NCBI RefSeq assembly: GCF_028583425.1
Contig: NC_072793.1
Coordinates: 63,493,028-63,557,027 of the forward strand
DNA: 64,000 bases
Direction: 5' to 3'
Source of the DNA: Eublepharis macularius
Taxonomy: Eukaryota > Chordata > Lepidosauria > Squamata > Eublepharidae
The position numbers and the translations under genes are program-made. How positions within the stretch are numbered: position 1 is the first letter of the stretch; the number at the start of each line of letters is the position of its first letter. Of this stretch, positions 23,691 through 35,960 are shown piece after piece. The notes beneath the pieces were generated by a model. The model was not told where the DNA came from. It searched no databases and saw only the letters and a program-made list of their open reading frames with translations.

Positions 23691-23807
23691 CTGGAAGTTC
23701 TCCTGTGTGTGGTAGTACTCTAGTATCATTCCCATTCATGTCAAGGGAGCTTGCACAAGAGAACTTCCATACAGGCTTGCTCTTGGGTATAGCATGAGAA
23801 TTTAGTT
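23691..23807 (-). other. Possible 117-nt internal exon of an unknown transcript
   Basis: On the minus strand the block is preceded by a T-rich tract ending TTTTGTTTTGCAG and followed by CTTCCAG then GTAAATTG, so both splice consensus sites are good. The length is 117 nt, a multiple of three, and one phase-1 frame is open throughout (it includes HAIPKSKPVWKF and DMNGNDTRVLPH). I recognise no protein domain. It could be a lncRNA exon, an exon of an unannotated gene or chance. Confidence 0.25.
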
Positions 23808-23907
23808 CTGCAAAACAAAAAGCATTATCATCAGCATAAAACCAAACCAACTGACAACTGTCAGATATATTTTTTCTGTGTAGAATAAAAAACAAAAAAG
23901 GGAACAA

Positions 23908-24045
23908 ACAGGATCCTTCGTTCTCACAACTTTGTGCGGAAGGTTAGGCTGAGAGAGAGTGACTGGCCTGAGGTTGCCCAGCTAATTTTGTGACAGAGTG
24001 AGGAAATGATGTTCTAACTCGTAACTACTACATGATATTGGCTCT
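23908..24045 (-). mobile_element. SINE fragment, middle and head only
   Basis: TTCTCACAACTTTGTGCGGA, GGTTAGGCTGAGAGAGAGTG and TTGCCCAGCTAATTTTGTGA are the complement of the central part of a Sauria-type SINE. The tail is missing. A run of 13 G follows at about 24060. Confidence 0.65.
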
Positions 24046-25777
24046 CCAGTGCAGTGCTGGGGGGGGGGGGGGCTATTTAAATTCCAAGGAGATCTTTTTA
24101 TCCAAGTTGCTTTTGTAAACATTTGAATCAAATATTGATGACCTATTCCAGAACAGCAGGAAAAGGAGGCAGGGAATAGAAGAGAGCTGTCTGTGTACTT
24201 TTGCACACACACCACAGTTTGTTTGAGCCAGGTTTAACCACATGACATCCCCTTTCTCCGTCTTTCATAGGGCAGCTTTATCAATTTCATCAATTGCTAT
24301 TTACTCTGTTAACAAAAGCGAACCTTCGTTTTCATTTCTGAGTGCCAGAGGCTGGAAAGAAACAGCAAGGGAAAATCCTTAACCTCTTCCCCTCGGCTTT
24401 CCTGTTTGCAGAGGTATCCTGCTGTTGGAAACAGAAGACTGCACTCGATTAATTTTGTTGGCTTGATCCACGCATCCGCATCATGTCCGAGGAGTCGGAG
24501 ATGCATGTTTTCAATAGGATTTATTCTCTATCCCCCTCTCTGCCCCCCTTTCTGTGTAAATTAATCCAATTCTTTAAAAAATATGTATCACTCTTTTCAA
24601 CTCCTTAAGCAAGAGGACAAATTCCCAAAGACTGCCTTGCCAAAAACCTGCCGAGGCTAGATATTTTTTCCTCCGATCTGGACGGAAGGTAGGGTTCCTG
24701 AGCTCCCGGGCTTTATTCCGCTTGAAGGTCAGTTTGGGTGCTCGCTGAAACCCCGAACGCTTAACGTCCGGAAGAGCTATCCCGGCACTCACACACACGC
24801 TTGAAAAGCACTGCTCGGGTTAGCGTGTCAGCGTACTTTTTTCTCGCTGCGGTTAGCGTGCTGAAGATAAATGGATTATCTCGCGTGTTAAGAATGTTTC
24901 CATGCAGCATCAAAACAGTTTTGAAATCTCACCTTCGCTCCCTCCGCCTCTGGGAATGCGCTGTCCCAGGCGGACCGCATAGGCTGCCGGCTGCTCGAAA
25001 GACCCTCCGGTTGACTTCGATATAATCGCCTTCTGAGTAAGCGGGCTTGGGTCGCGTTGGCAATCCGATCCTAAACGAAAGTCAGCCCCTCTGACACACA
25101 TGGAGATCGCTAAGGGAAAGGAACTTTTGTTTATAGCTGAGATTTTAAGCCGCCCGCAGCGGCAAATTTACACTAAAGCTACAAGCTAAAGCAGTTTTAA
25201 GGATTTTGGTATCTATGCAAGGAACTCTGGGAATTGAAGTTCTCATATTAAAAAAAAAGAGAGAGACCTCTGATGGAAAATTCTCAACTCCCTACAGAGG
25301 TAATGTGCCCCAAATCGTATGAAATATTCCTTGAGCATGAAACCGAATGAAAATTAGTGTCAGTTTCTGATGTAAAATGGTTGTATGAATCAGATCTCGG
25401 GAATGGCTCAAAACCGAAGTACAGTACTTGGCTTGTGGCATTAGATCGGTTCGCTCAATAAAATGCGGTATTGTTATATTATACCAACAGATTTGTGAAA
25501 GTTCAGTCAATCGTCAGACTTGTATTGTAAGGTTGATAAATTTACCCAAATCCGCCTGTCTGTGCTTATAGACACGCAGATTTACCACGTTTACTTGGAA
25601 ACACGTACTAATTTGTTTCTGATAGGGCTGCGGAGCCTTGGACACCTGTATGCCAGACAAATCCAGTAAATGCAGATATCCCAGACATGAAGCTACACCT
25701 GTTGAATTCCTGCATAGCGTGCAGCTGATAAAAGACACAGTAGTCTTGGGGGCAGGGGAGCAACTTGGCTCGGAAGC

Positions 25778-25920
25778 CGATGTTTAGTTGTTGTAATGGC
25801 ATTCTCCAACCACAGAGACCCGAGTTCAAACCCCTCCTGGTGAAGCTTGAATCACTTACTCGTTCTCTCAGCCTAACCAAATCCTGCTTTAGAGGATAAA
25901 GCGATGGAGGAGAGGGACCT
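25778..25920 (+). mobile_element. SINE fragment, 3'-truncated
   Basis: Remnants are TTGTAATGGCATTCTCCAAC, CGAGTTCAAACCCC and CTCAGCCTAACCAAATCCTG then GATGGAGGAGAGGGA. No tail is present. Confidence 0.55.
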
Positions 25921-28900
25921 TGGAAGAAGGGTAGAAGGATGACAGAACGTTCAGTGGAGCCATTACGGCCCGAGAGCCCCACTGCATTCAGTGGAACTGA
26001 TTCTCAGGTAACTGGCACTGGGTTGCAGTTTAATCTAAATCCACCAAGGGACTGGCCTAAATGCAGGCCCTTGATATAGAATGTGGTGGGGCGGCACATT
26101 ATTTCATTCGCATACTGTGGGAGTCAGCCCAAGTCATTCCATTCCATGGGGCTACATCATAGCAAGCCCACGTGCCTCGGTTCTGCTGGCTGATGTGGTT
26201 GCAGATGGAGTGGGCGAGATGTGCGTGCATTCCTTTCAATGTGGGACACATTGCGCACCGTCCAGAAACATGGTATTGTATTCAGGCCGACTTCCAACCC
26301 ATCCGAATAAACAACGGAACCATATTTTCGCCTCAAGTGAAACTTGGTTTTATCCTGCAAATGCTAATGCCTGAGAATTGCGCAGTTTCTATTGCCGGGG
26401 GCGGGGGGGGGGGGGGATTTAGAAACCTGCTTGCATTTATTCTGGATTCAGAAGATTTTCCTTCAGTGCTGTTTAAAGAAAGGCATACCTTCCCTGGAAC
26501 AGAACTAGCCAAAGATTAAAAAAAAAATTCAGCGCCATCAGTATATCTTTGTTAGGAAATAGACCTCTAATTTCAGGAGGCCTATTGCAAGCAAGTCACA
26601 ACACCGCACCACAGTTCCTTGAATTCAAGGGGAAAGATAAGCGGGCGTTTTATGCTTTAGCACTGAACTCAGTAAGAGTTAAAAGTTCTCCACTTTAACC
26701 TTTATATCGATTGAGCCCACCCTGAAACGAATGCGGTGGTGTTTAGGCTCAGCACACTTCCCTAAGTACTTCACTGACTTCAGTGGGTTCAGAAGGATGT
26801 AACTCTGTTTAGGGTAGCACTGGACGGCTTTAATCCTCCGAGCATGAGAGTAGGTCCCATTGACTACAGTAGGGCTGATTTCTAAATAAACAGTAAGTGC
26901 TGCATGTCGCATTGAACTCAGAGAAACCTACAAATGCACCGGCAACAGCTGCTGCTCATGCTGTTATCCTGCCGAAGGTCTCCGGCCCAACAAGAGAAAC
27001 TGGACTGAATTTGCCGCGAACACTCTATGATCTAATAATTTCAGCACAGGTACTCGGAAATCCACCAAATATGCATTGCAGCAAATCTGAATTATGGCAT
27101 TTATGCGTGGCTATAAAGGCGGGATGACAGAGTTTTGTGGCACCCGGAAGCGGAGCAGATTAGCTTTGGCTTAAGCCTGCCTGGTCCTTGGTGTAAATAG
27201 CGAGAGCAAAGGGCTAGGAGATGCAAGAAGTTAAAATGGAAATGCCCATGCCAAACTCCAAATGCGGACAAGCTCAGTAGAGCGCCCTGTTCGCAACCGA
27301 AGTCGCCGGCCATAGCACCGGCCATAGCCCATAGCGTTCGCTTTTCAATACGACGGGAGTGCCCCGTGGTGCCGGTGAAGCCCTAAGCGAATGGCCGGTG
27401 CAGAGTCGGTGTCATGGCTCGGCCCCTCGTCCAGAGCACCCCTGCTGAACTCCCTGAGGTGGGTTCTCCCCTCCTTAGTCAAAATGGTGGGCTCCAGAAG
27501 TCCAGCTCCTACCAGGAAAGTAGAACGGGGGCGTACTAGAGCCTCCATAGGGAAGAGCGGAAGGAGGTCTAGCTTGCGAAGCCCAGATGGCCAATGCCCA
27601 GCGCTCTCTGGCCGGTTCAGCCAAGAGGTATTCTTTGGGTAGAAACGCTCCGCAGGCGTTTAGGATCATTCAGGACTGTTTCAGTCCTGCGAAGTGGGAT
27701 CTTTGTTTCACACTTCGCAGACCTAAGGCCGCGCACCAGTGCACCTTTGCAAAGGTGTAAATCCTATTGAACACAATGAGGATTCGCCACCAGGTTGAGT
27801 TAAAGCCACTTGTTATATCCAAATGTGTATATTTCTAATGTTTTGATTGGGACTATAGCATAGATGAGGAAGGATACTAAACTTCCAATTCCAACGCTGG
27901 CGATGATGTCATATAGTTCTATTCATTCACATTTAGGTAGTGTTTGGGTGGAAGATGTTGCCCATTCTAAGTCCCAATGAATCCAGTAGCATTGGAGTAA
28001 TTGAGGTTCCTCCCCCCCACCCCACACACACCCTTTTATCAACAGAGGCTCCTCCTGTCAATATTATTCAATATTGCGATGGGTAAACAGACAGAAGCTG
28101 CGTATCCCCGCATTCTGTCATCCTTTTATCCTTCTTCCCCGCATGTATATGGTATTTTTGGTTGCTCCTAATAAAAAAGATATTACAATATTACTGGATC
28201 TTTCCCCCCAAAGAACCACCCCGACTACCTAGTCCCCCCCTTCCCAGGGGGGAGGGGGGTCATTCACTCCAGCCACTAGGCAATGCTATCCAGCCTGGTG
28301 TGTTTCCTAGTGCCGAGGAGGGTGCTTCTCAAAGGGTTTTGCAAATCTGATATCTGCTTCTTCATTCCAGAGCCTCTGGTGCACTCTGAAATCGGTCTTA
28401 CAGGCGTCACTAAGTGCTATTTAGTCTGTAATGTTCCTTAGTCGCAACAACTTTTTCTCCACCCTCCCTTTTTTGTCGGGAGTATCTTATGCCCCACGGT
28501 TTTGGGAACTCAAAAGTTTGGCCTCCCTGTTTTGTATAGAAGATGCCCCTTTTTAAAAGAAACTTTCATATACCGACAACACCAGTTATTTAAATCAGTT
28601 AAGTCTCCTTTGAAATCCTCGAATGTTTCAAGTAATTTCGGTGGGGGACCTCGAATCTCATACCTGGTGTATAACAGAAAAGGATTTGGGAATCACTTAT
28701 TTTAATAGTAGGACGTGTCTAATTGAGTTCAAAAATGCGGCGCAGCCAGCTGGGAGGGACGCCCGCCACACACAGCAGAAGGGGCGATCTTGTTTCATTG
28801 CGCCGCCCGCGTGTCTTCGCTGCGATTTCCCCTTCCCCTCCTCGGCGCGTGAGCGTGTGAGTTTTAAGGAATCCAAACTGTCTGTTGGGTTGCAATGAGC

Positions 28901-29317
28901 CAGAAGGAAAAGTGGAGGTCGGGAACTTCTCTTTCAACAAAGCAAAACAAGACAGAACGAGCGTTTGAAACGATCTTTGGCAGAAAGATTCTCCGCCCAA
29001 TCTGGAGCACTTTTAAAAGAGACAAACTTAGTCAAGAATTGGTGCCGTTAGTCGACTCCCAGAAGCGATGCAGGACTGTCTTGTGAGTGTCAGGATGTCA
29101 ACAGGTGCAAAAACGGCCTTCGGGACACCGCCACGACGTTGAGTGAAAGAGGGAAGTGTGTGTCTTGTTTTCCCATCGAGGCACCGTCCTGGAGGAGGAG
29201 CTGTGGGGTCCCCCTCCCCTTCAAATGACTCTTCTGCAAATGTTATAGGGGCCATCGGTGAAAACGGAGGCTCTGGCCGATGCCCGCCGCCTTCGAATTT
29301 AAAAACAATGTATCTGA

Positions 29318-29402
29318 GGAGCTTTTGCTCACAAAAGCTTATACTCTGGAAAATTGCGTTGATCTTCAAAGTGCTACTGGACTCGAATTTTCTTCTGCAG
29401 CA
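29318..29402. repeat. Fragment of a short unnamed dispersed repeat
   Basis: It contains CACAAAAGCTTATACTCTGG and AAAGTGCTACTGGACTCGAA. This is the same family as 13798, 34378, 37150, 40118 and 50640. Confidence 0.6.
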
Positions 29403-31884
29403 CAGAAATGTATCCTTAGCAACAGGGTTGGGAGGACACTGTTGCTTTTTAATTTTCTCTCGAAACCCTTAAGGCTGAAAAAGAGATCTGTGTGGCCCGA
29501 AAGCTCCCTCCCAGTATTCTGAAACTGATTTGTAATAGCTTTGTTTAAATTCACTATTTTATTTCTGCATTCTGTGAAACCAGCACAGCCAAGAACTTCA
29601 TTCAGATCAAGGAGGACTAGAAACCTGTTTTGGGCTTGTTGGTGTTTTTACAAGTGTCATTCTCTTCAGTCATGAAAGAGTTAATTTGCTTGTGTTTAGA
29701 GACAACTAGTTTGCATAAGACCAGTTAGAAGTCCAGTTGTTCTTCCCGCCAGTGCAAAGGGGAGCTGCATGCTTAATGAACAGATCTAGGATTGATTATT
29801 GGCTGAGCAGGTTTATTGGGAGGCAACTGACATTCTTTCCTTTACTCAGGACGCCATTGCTCTCCAGTCAATTAGACCGTTATCTCCAGGATGTAAGGAT
29901 GTAGGAACTAAGCTCTTCTTTATTTTCTCTCCAGTGTATCCTTTATTATTTTTCCCAGATGCAGTAAACATTTATTTTAGAAGCTGAACACACATGTCTC
30001 TGTGATTCTTTATCTGCTGTGCAAATTTCCTACTCTGCAACAATACTTATCCAACAGGGCTGCTTGTTCAGAACCACCTTCGGAACTGAACATCACCTAG
30101 GAACAATGCTACCTTTACCTTTTTTGTACTCCCAAGATCTCCAGTGAATTTTACTGAAACGGTTGTTGATGTCCTCAAAAAGAAACCACAGAATTCCTGA
30201 TTGGCCACAATTCTGGGCGGTTTAAGGAGAGGGTGAGGCATTAAAACCACTAAACCTTAGTATCTAACACCAAGCATGACCCTGAAATCCAGAGTTTGGC
30301 TTTAAATAAAAGAGATGGAAACATAATTGGAATTGAAAGGGTGTTAAAACTGGCTAGCCTTCCGACACAAATGCCGAGCCTAAGCACAGAAAAGGTTGAC
30401 CCACTTTGTTCAACTGGAATTACTTTCAAGTAAGCTTGCAAAGGGTTGCCGCCCAAACCTCTTCAGTATATTAAATGAAAAACAAAGTTCCAGTGAGGTC
30501 CATGGAACTTATTTATAAATCATTTGTCTCAGATCTGGATGTAAACTATACTTGCAGTCAAGAACCTGTTGCTATTTTTCTTTTTTACCTCCCGGTAGCA
30601 ACGTCTTTGCTCGGAAGTAAACCCTACTTACCTCGGAAGTAAACCCCACTCGCCACCCAGTAAGCCTTAAATCTTCTCCGGCCCCGAATCTCCTCCCCCT
30701 CCTCCTTGAAAATAGATATGCAATTGAATGCAATTGTGTGCAATTGTAGAGAAAGAAAATCCTTGTTCCCTGACAATTTGCACCGAGGTGGAGGGATGGC
30801 TCTAATTCCGTATCCCATATTGTTGACCGTTGACAGCCACAATCACAAACCTGAACTTGAATCTGGATTGTTGTCAGATGAGACGGAGACTATTGAATGC
30901 GCTCCAGGCTGGCTGTCTTGGTTTACCGCAGGGGCGCAATCGGGATGGCAAGGGGCGGGGGTACTGTCAGTGCACAGAAGCAGTTTCTAGGCGCTAGGCT
31001 TTTATTATGAGCAGCCACATAGCTCCATACACTGGTTATGCATGTCGGAAGGAAGACAGACAGGCAGACAGACTTGTACTGATAACCTTGTTGCAGCTAT
31101 TAAGAGAGTAACCGCAACACAAGCTCTCCAAATACAGCTTTTTTCACCGTAGACAGCAATGCTTACTAGAGATATACACTAGAGAGCATTTAGTTGCGAT
31201 CAGTGGGACTTCTGAGTAAGCATGCTTAGACTCGCGTTGTTAATCTTTGATATATGTGAGAACGGGCCTTTAAACCTTGCTGGCAGAGAATCTCCTCCGC
31301 GCGTCAATGGAATCGTTTTCCCCGGCCCTAAAACTGCACCTCTGACTTAGCTGAAAATCTACTCGCCTGTGCTCCATTTGATCATCTCACGGCCCATTAA
31401 CACAGCGCTGAGCAATAGTCCCCCCCCCCCCTCTTTTCAGAATTTCCCGAAGTCTTCCACCCAGCTCCCGTAATATTCTGTAACGGCACGAGAAGCTCAA
31501 AAGCAAACTTCTCACACACACATTCGAGTTTGAGAACCCGAGTGTGCGACTAAGCAGTCTTTAGCATGGCCCCCACCTGCTGGGCTGGGCTCGGTTCCCC
31601 TCCCCACTCCCCAGATGCTGACAGCTAGAAATTCAGAAGTGTACAGACATAACAAGAACCAAGGGAGGCAAAAAAAAAAAATCGGGCTTTGAAGCTCGGC
31701 TCAGAGAAGACAGAAGCGCTTGTAAAGCAGCAGCTTCGTCCCTAGAAGGCCACGATGGTTTTCATTCCTTTTCCCGCACCCCTCCTCCCCCGTCCGTGTC
31801 TGAAGATAAATGCACAGATATCACCTATAATTAAACCTCTTTTCTACCGACTTTGGCTCCTGGTTGTTGCAAGGGGGCGAAGCG

Positions 31885-32160
31885 GGAGGGAAAATCCAGG
31901 TTCTTGGGAAACTTGTCTAATCATTTAATTGCATCTGCGAAGACCGCTGATCTTTAGTTAATTTCAGTCCATGAGTTTGCAGCCAGGTTCTCACCTCCGA
32001 AGAAGGGAAAATAGATGACTTTTTTCCTTATTAGAAATTCGCAATTTTAAATTAGGCTAATGCCACAGCTATTATTATTAACTATCTATTATTATATCTC
32101 AAACTGAATTCATACTGCCCGAAGTTTTAAAATGGGATCATTTTCCAAGTAAGGGGATGA
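31885..32160. promoter_or_regulatory. Candidate upstream enhancer
   Basis: A repeat-free block with clustered homeodomain-type cores (ATCATTTAATTGCATC, TTAGTTAATTTCAG, AATTTTAAATTAGGCTAATG), lying 6.6-6.9 kb upstream of the MSX2 start codon. Low substitution-type noise and the motif clustering look like conserved non-coding DNA. No alignment was possible. Confidence 0.35.
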
Positions 32161-32999
32161 AAAGGTTGCCCCTTTCCCCGTCTGGGCTCCGTGATTCTTT
32201 AGGAGCCTCTGCATCTCAGGCCAACTCGCCTGCCTCTGTTCCCTGACTGTTGTTGCTGTTACGGTTGCAATCCACTGCGCAATTACTTACTTCCGAGTGG
32301 ACAAACATAGGATCGGGTGGCATTGTCATAGACTTAAAATCCCTGTGTTTTGTTTGCTTCTGACAGAGCGATATATAATACTGCTGAGATACAAGAAAGA
32401 AAAGAACCACAACAAACGCACTTCAAATAAACTACTTTCGTACAATCTGATCGTGAACATATGCAAAAGCCTTAAGTTAAGACCTGACTGAGAACTCGAA
32501 TCCTTTAAGGGAAGGGGGGGGGGGCGATGTCTGCTTCTGTAGGAAGCGTCGGGGGGACCCGATCCAAAGGGGGGGGGCGGGAGGTTCTATCGCTTGCAGC
32601 GAAATTGAGTACCGCGATCCTTCAATCCCTGTCTCAAAGCAAACAGTGGGAGGGGCAGAAAGAATGCAAAGCATCTCCTTTTAATAATTTGGTAGAATTT
32701 ATTTCTTGCAAAACCGCTGGGAAACGATAACGTTTGGAAAGGGGGGGGGGGGTAGTTTGCTGGATAGCGGGCGGTCCTTTTCATTCCCATTCATGAAGGG
32801 ATTAGGAGCGCGGTCCTTTGGTTTCCTGAACCAGATTCGGTTCTCCACCCCCGTCCCCCTTTGGACACTGACTGGTGAAGATGTTCCGAATCCGAAGGGC
32901 AGCAAGCAGCGATTAGCCGCTTTCGCCTGGCAACGGGCGTGGGCCTTCTTTGCTTATTAAATGTATTTCCTAACAATAAGAGAATAATTATCGCCGTCC
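32161..32999. other. Gene-free stretch with several G-runs
   Basis: Runs of about 9-12 G lie near 32512-32524, 32569-32576 and 32740-32752. A GCAATCCACTGCGC..ACTTACTTCC scrap lies near 32266. No gene. Confidence 0.4.
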
Positions 33000-33560
33000 T
33001 CATCAACAAAGACGTCCTCCTCCTTTCATCCCTCTGATGTCAGGCCTGATAGAGTCATCACGGGGCGGCTGAGCCAGCCGATGGGCTCTTGGCTCCTCCT
33101 CTGGGGCGAGAGAGCAGGAAGGTAAGGCGAGTGGGCAGGCGGCGGCAGCGGCTGAGGCTGCCCTGGGGTGGGGAGGATGGGGGTTGCGGGGCGGGGCTGG
33201 GCTGCCTGGGACGGGCGGCCGCTTCTGCTCTCGCTGGAGCCGGTCAAACTGCACAGCCACTTCCCCCAGGAGTTTCTCTTTCATCTCTCCGCTGCTGGCG
33301 CCTGCAAACAGCCTCAGTTTGTCTGCAACGTCTCTCCCGCCCTCTTCCTCCTCTCTCTCCCCCTCCTGCTCCTGCCGGAGTCTCGGCAACAGGGCGCATA
33401 TTTCCCAGCTGGTGTCATTGGCCCTGGCCAAGGGAGGGGGTCGCCCCTTGGCTGAAGGGAGGGTAGGGGCATCGTGGGGCTGCGGTGGGAACTGCCGAGG
33501 CACCCCTGGGAGAAAGAGCTGGGCGCAAAAGACCCCTGACTCAGCTACTGCGCGAGGGTC
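33000..33560. promoter_or_regulatory. Secondary CpG-rich island, 5.3 kb upstream of MSX2
   Basis: GC-rich with frequent CG between about 33060 and 33260. On the + strand an ATG at 33081 is followed by MGSWLLLWGERAG codons and a good donor, GGAAG then GTAAGG, at 33121. On the minus strand 33503-33003 is open for 166 codons and contains a helical-looking stretch near 33245-33345 (GEMKEKLLGEVAVQFDRLQR). Neither matches a protein I know. An unannotated promoter or first exon is possible; GC-rich DNA also gives long frames by chance. Confidence 0.35.
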
Positions 33561-34377
33561 CTCCGTCTGTGATCGGTCTAGGGCTTGTTCCAGCGGTCTC
33601 TCCTTTGCACATACATTCGGGTGCAGATCACTGGCTATGGGCTAGGGTACGCAGGCGCTTCCCTGCCCAGACCCATACTCTCCCTCGAGGGTCGCCAGTC
33701 TCTCCTCACTGTCCTCGACTGGAGGATCTGGCTGGGAGTCTTCGCAGATTCGATGGGGTCATGCAAAGCAACATCTCGGTCTCCAGAACCACTTAGGGGG
33801 TGGGGGTCAACAAAGTGCACAGATCCCCGGTGGCTGAAGAGCCCAGCTCCTTCTAGGACTTGTTGTAGGGATTAAATACACTTCAAGCACTCCAGAATGT
33901 GCTGGAATCATTTCAGTGCTTTTCAATTTGGAACGCAGGTGGTCCTTGCGAGTTGGAATAAATAAACATTTTCTGGAATAGAAAGTTCGTGGATCGGTGC
34001 TCAGTTATATTCGCGTGTCTTCTGTTTCCTTGAAGGTGTTAGCTTGCAGTCTTCCCCCAAATTCTAGCACAGATTTTTTAAAAAGGATATTTCCCCTTAT
34101 TCCTTAAATCCAGGTTTGCTTCCATGCAGGTGGTTCCTCAAAAGTCAGCCCCACTGTATGAAAGAGGGCTGACTCTCAAGTAAGTGCGGGCAGGGCTGCA
34201 GCGTAAATAACATTGTGGACCTGGTGGCCAGTGGGCCTAGTAGGCATGACGCTCGCAGGTTACCAGCGAGATCTTCATCCCAAGTCTTAACACTGCAACG
34301 TGCCATCTTCCACCCTGATACCAGCCAGCCAACTTGGCAGACCAGGGAAATGCCCCGTAAAGCTTAGCAGTTGTGAT
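33561..34377. other. Gene-free stretch
   Basis: No gene. Near 34130-34190 a TCAGCCCCACTGTATGAAAG..AAGTAAGTGC scrap resembles the short dispersed family. Confidence 0.35.
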
Positions 34378-34535
34378 CCTAGACTCTTGAAGACTAAGAA
34401 TCGGTCCAATAGCACTTTAAAAACCAACGAGATTTCCAAGGTGTGAGTTCTAGAGAATCCCGTCTAGTTGGTCTTTAAGGTGCTGTTGGACCCAGAGCTT
34501 GCTCTTGGACAGCAGACCAACTCGGCTACCCGCTT
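34378..34535. repeat. Head-to-head pair of short dispersed repeats
   Basis: The first half reads GGTCCAATAGCACTTTAAAA then ACCAACGAGATTTCC. The second half is the opposite orientation: CTAGTTGGTCTTTAAGGTGC then TGTTGGACC, ending AGACCAACTCGGCTACCC. The two halves could fold on each other. Confidence 0.65.
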
Positions 34536-35059
34536 AACTTGGACACGCATTCCTCTAAAAATAACTCAAAGGAACTCGCTTCCAAGAAAATTTGTTTAGG
34601 CATCTTATCGATGTGAAATACATATTCACTATACAGCTTTACCCACCATTCTGCTATGCCGAAGCTTTTGGAAATGTGGCAGGCCGGGAAGTAAATTTCA
34701 CTGACATCAACCCAAGGAGTAAGACCGACCTCTGCCCCTCCACACGCCTTGTAGAATGGCCTGCTTGACGCGGCCAGGAGAGCTCCCACACTTCCAGCAT
34801 TCCAGAGATTCTGTAAAACAGAATTGTTCGAGAAGGGCATTTTGATAAAGGGAATAAGGCTGCACTGGAGCGGAATGTTTCTTTCTAAGAGGAGCAGGAG
34901 CATGGTCTCTTCTAAGGTTTATTGGATGTTTTATCCTGCTCTTATCGCTTTGTCTTCTACTTTTGTAATTCCATTTTCTTCATGGTTTCTGCTATACCAT
35001 ACCTGATATTTTCCCTCCTTCCACTGTTGTTCTGCCTTTGGACTCCTAGTCCTATTGTA
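34536..35059. other. Gene-free stretch
   Basis: No gene recognised. A 125-codon minus-strand frame over 34526-34903 has no recognisable domain or coding signature. Confidence 0.35.
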
Positions 35060-35135
35060 TAGGACTGATAACATTGTTTTATATATTGTGATCCGCCTTG
35101 AGTCTCAGCGGGAAAGGCTGGAAACAAATAAATAA
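35060..35135 (+). mobile_element. Retroposon 3'-end scrap
   Basis: GTGATCCGCCTTGAGTCTCA then GCGGGAAAGGCTGGAAACAA and ATAAATAAATA form a SINE- or LINE-type tail without a body. Confidence 0.55.
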
Positions 35136-35689
35136 ATACACAGCTTCCAAACAGACCTGTTTCTGACCTGATCAAGGAATAACGACCCAAAGCCGCAGTT
35201 ATATACTTTCTTCCTATGAAGCTTGCCCATTGCATTCAGTGGCGCTCGGACAGTATATGGCAGGACACCACAAATGTAGATGTAGAAAAATGATAAGTAA
35301 TGAGAGACACAAGCATAATTTCAGCCCCCTAAACAGCTCTATCAATAACTTTGAAAGAAAATAAAAATCCACACTGGCCTACTGAAATCAAGGAGACTTT
35401 TTTTCAAGAAATGTGCGGACGGAGTAGCAGCAAGTAAGATTTAAAATCAAGCACTTTACCTTAATTCGAGCATCACACCAAAAACAGGTAAAGGGGGGAA
35501 AAGGTCGCGGGTCTCTAAGGCCACCCAAAGGAATTCATGTGTCCCTCTGAAAACGTGCTACTCACCTCTGTAAAACCAGATCACCGTGACCTGACCTCAA
35601 GCCTGTTCCCATTCTTCCGAGGTAGAAACGTTGCATTGATTCGGTGTAATTATCTGTAGCACTTGGCCGAGCGGCACTAGCGCTTCATT

Positions 35690-35960
35690 GTTCCCTGTTT
35701 ACACACATTGTTTCTTTATTTTCATCAATTCTCATTTACCTGTCATTAAGGGGAGGAGAATCAAGGTACAGATTTCTGCTCCTATAAGATTCCTTCCTTT
35801 TCAACGCCGCCGGACAATGAGGCTCCTTTTAAATCCCCTGCCCGATTCACTTTGCACATTTTAAAATCTGTAGGATTTTTAAAAAACGAGGGGCTCATTG
35901 GGAGGGCGTTGAAGGGGCAGAGTTAGTTTTAATCTCCCCCAAATATTTTTCAGTGATCCA
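35690..35960. promoter_or_regulatory. Candidate upstream enhancer
   Basis: Repeat-free, with a forkhead-like CCCTGTTTACACAC, CATTTACCTGTCATTAAGG and CCTTTTAAATCCC. It lies about 3 kb upstream of the MSX2 start codon, the zone where mouse Msx2 enhancers have been mapped. The motif reading is direct; function is inference. Confidence 0.35.

Larger units (their letters stand above)
24046..31884. other. Gene-free, SINE-poor, CpG-bearing upstream domain
   Basis: No exon is recognised. CG dinucleotides are visibly commoner than in 1-24 kb, for example around 24640-25110, 27240-27680 and 28740-28860. Repeats are limited to scraps (25778-25920 and 29318-29402 listed separately). Poly-G or poly-C runs occur near 26398 and 31420. 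I read this as the upstream part of the MSX2 regulatory domain, by inference from composition. Confidence 0.4.
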
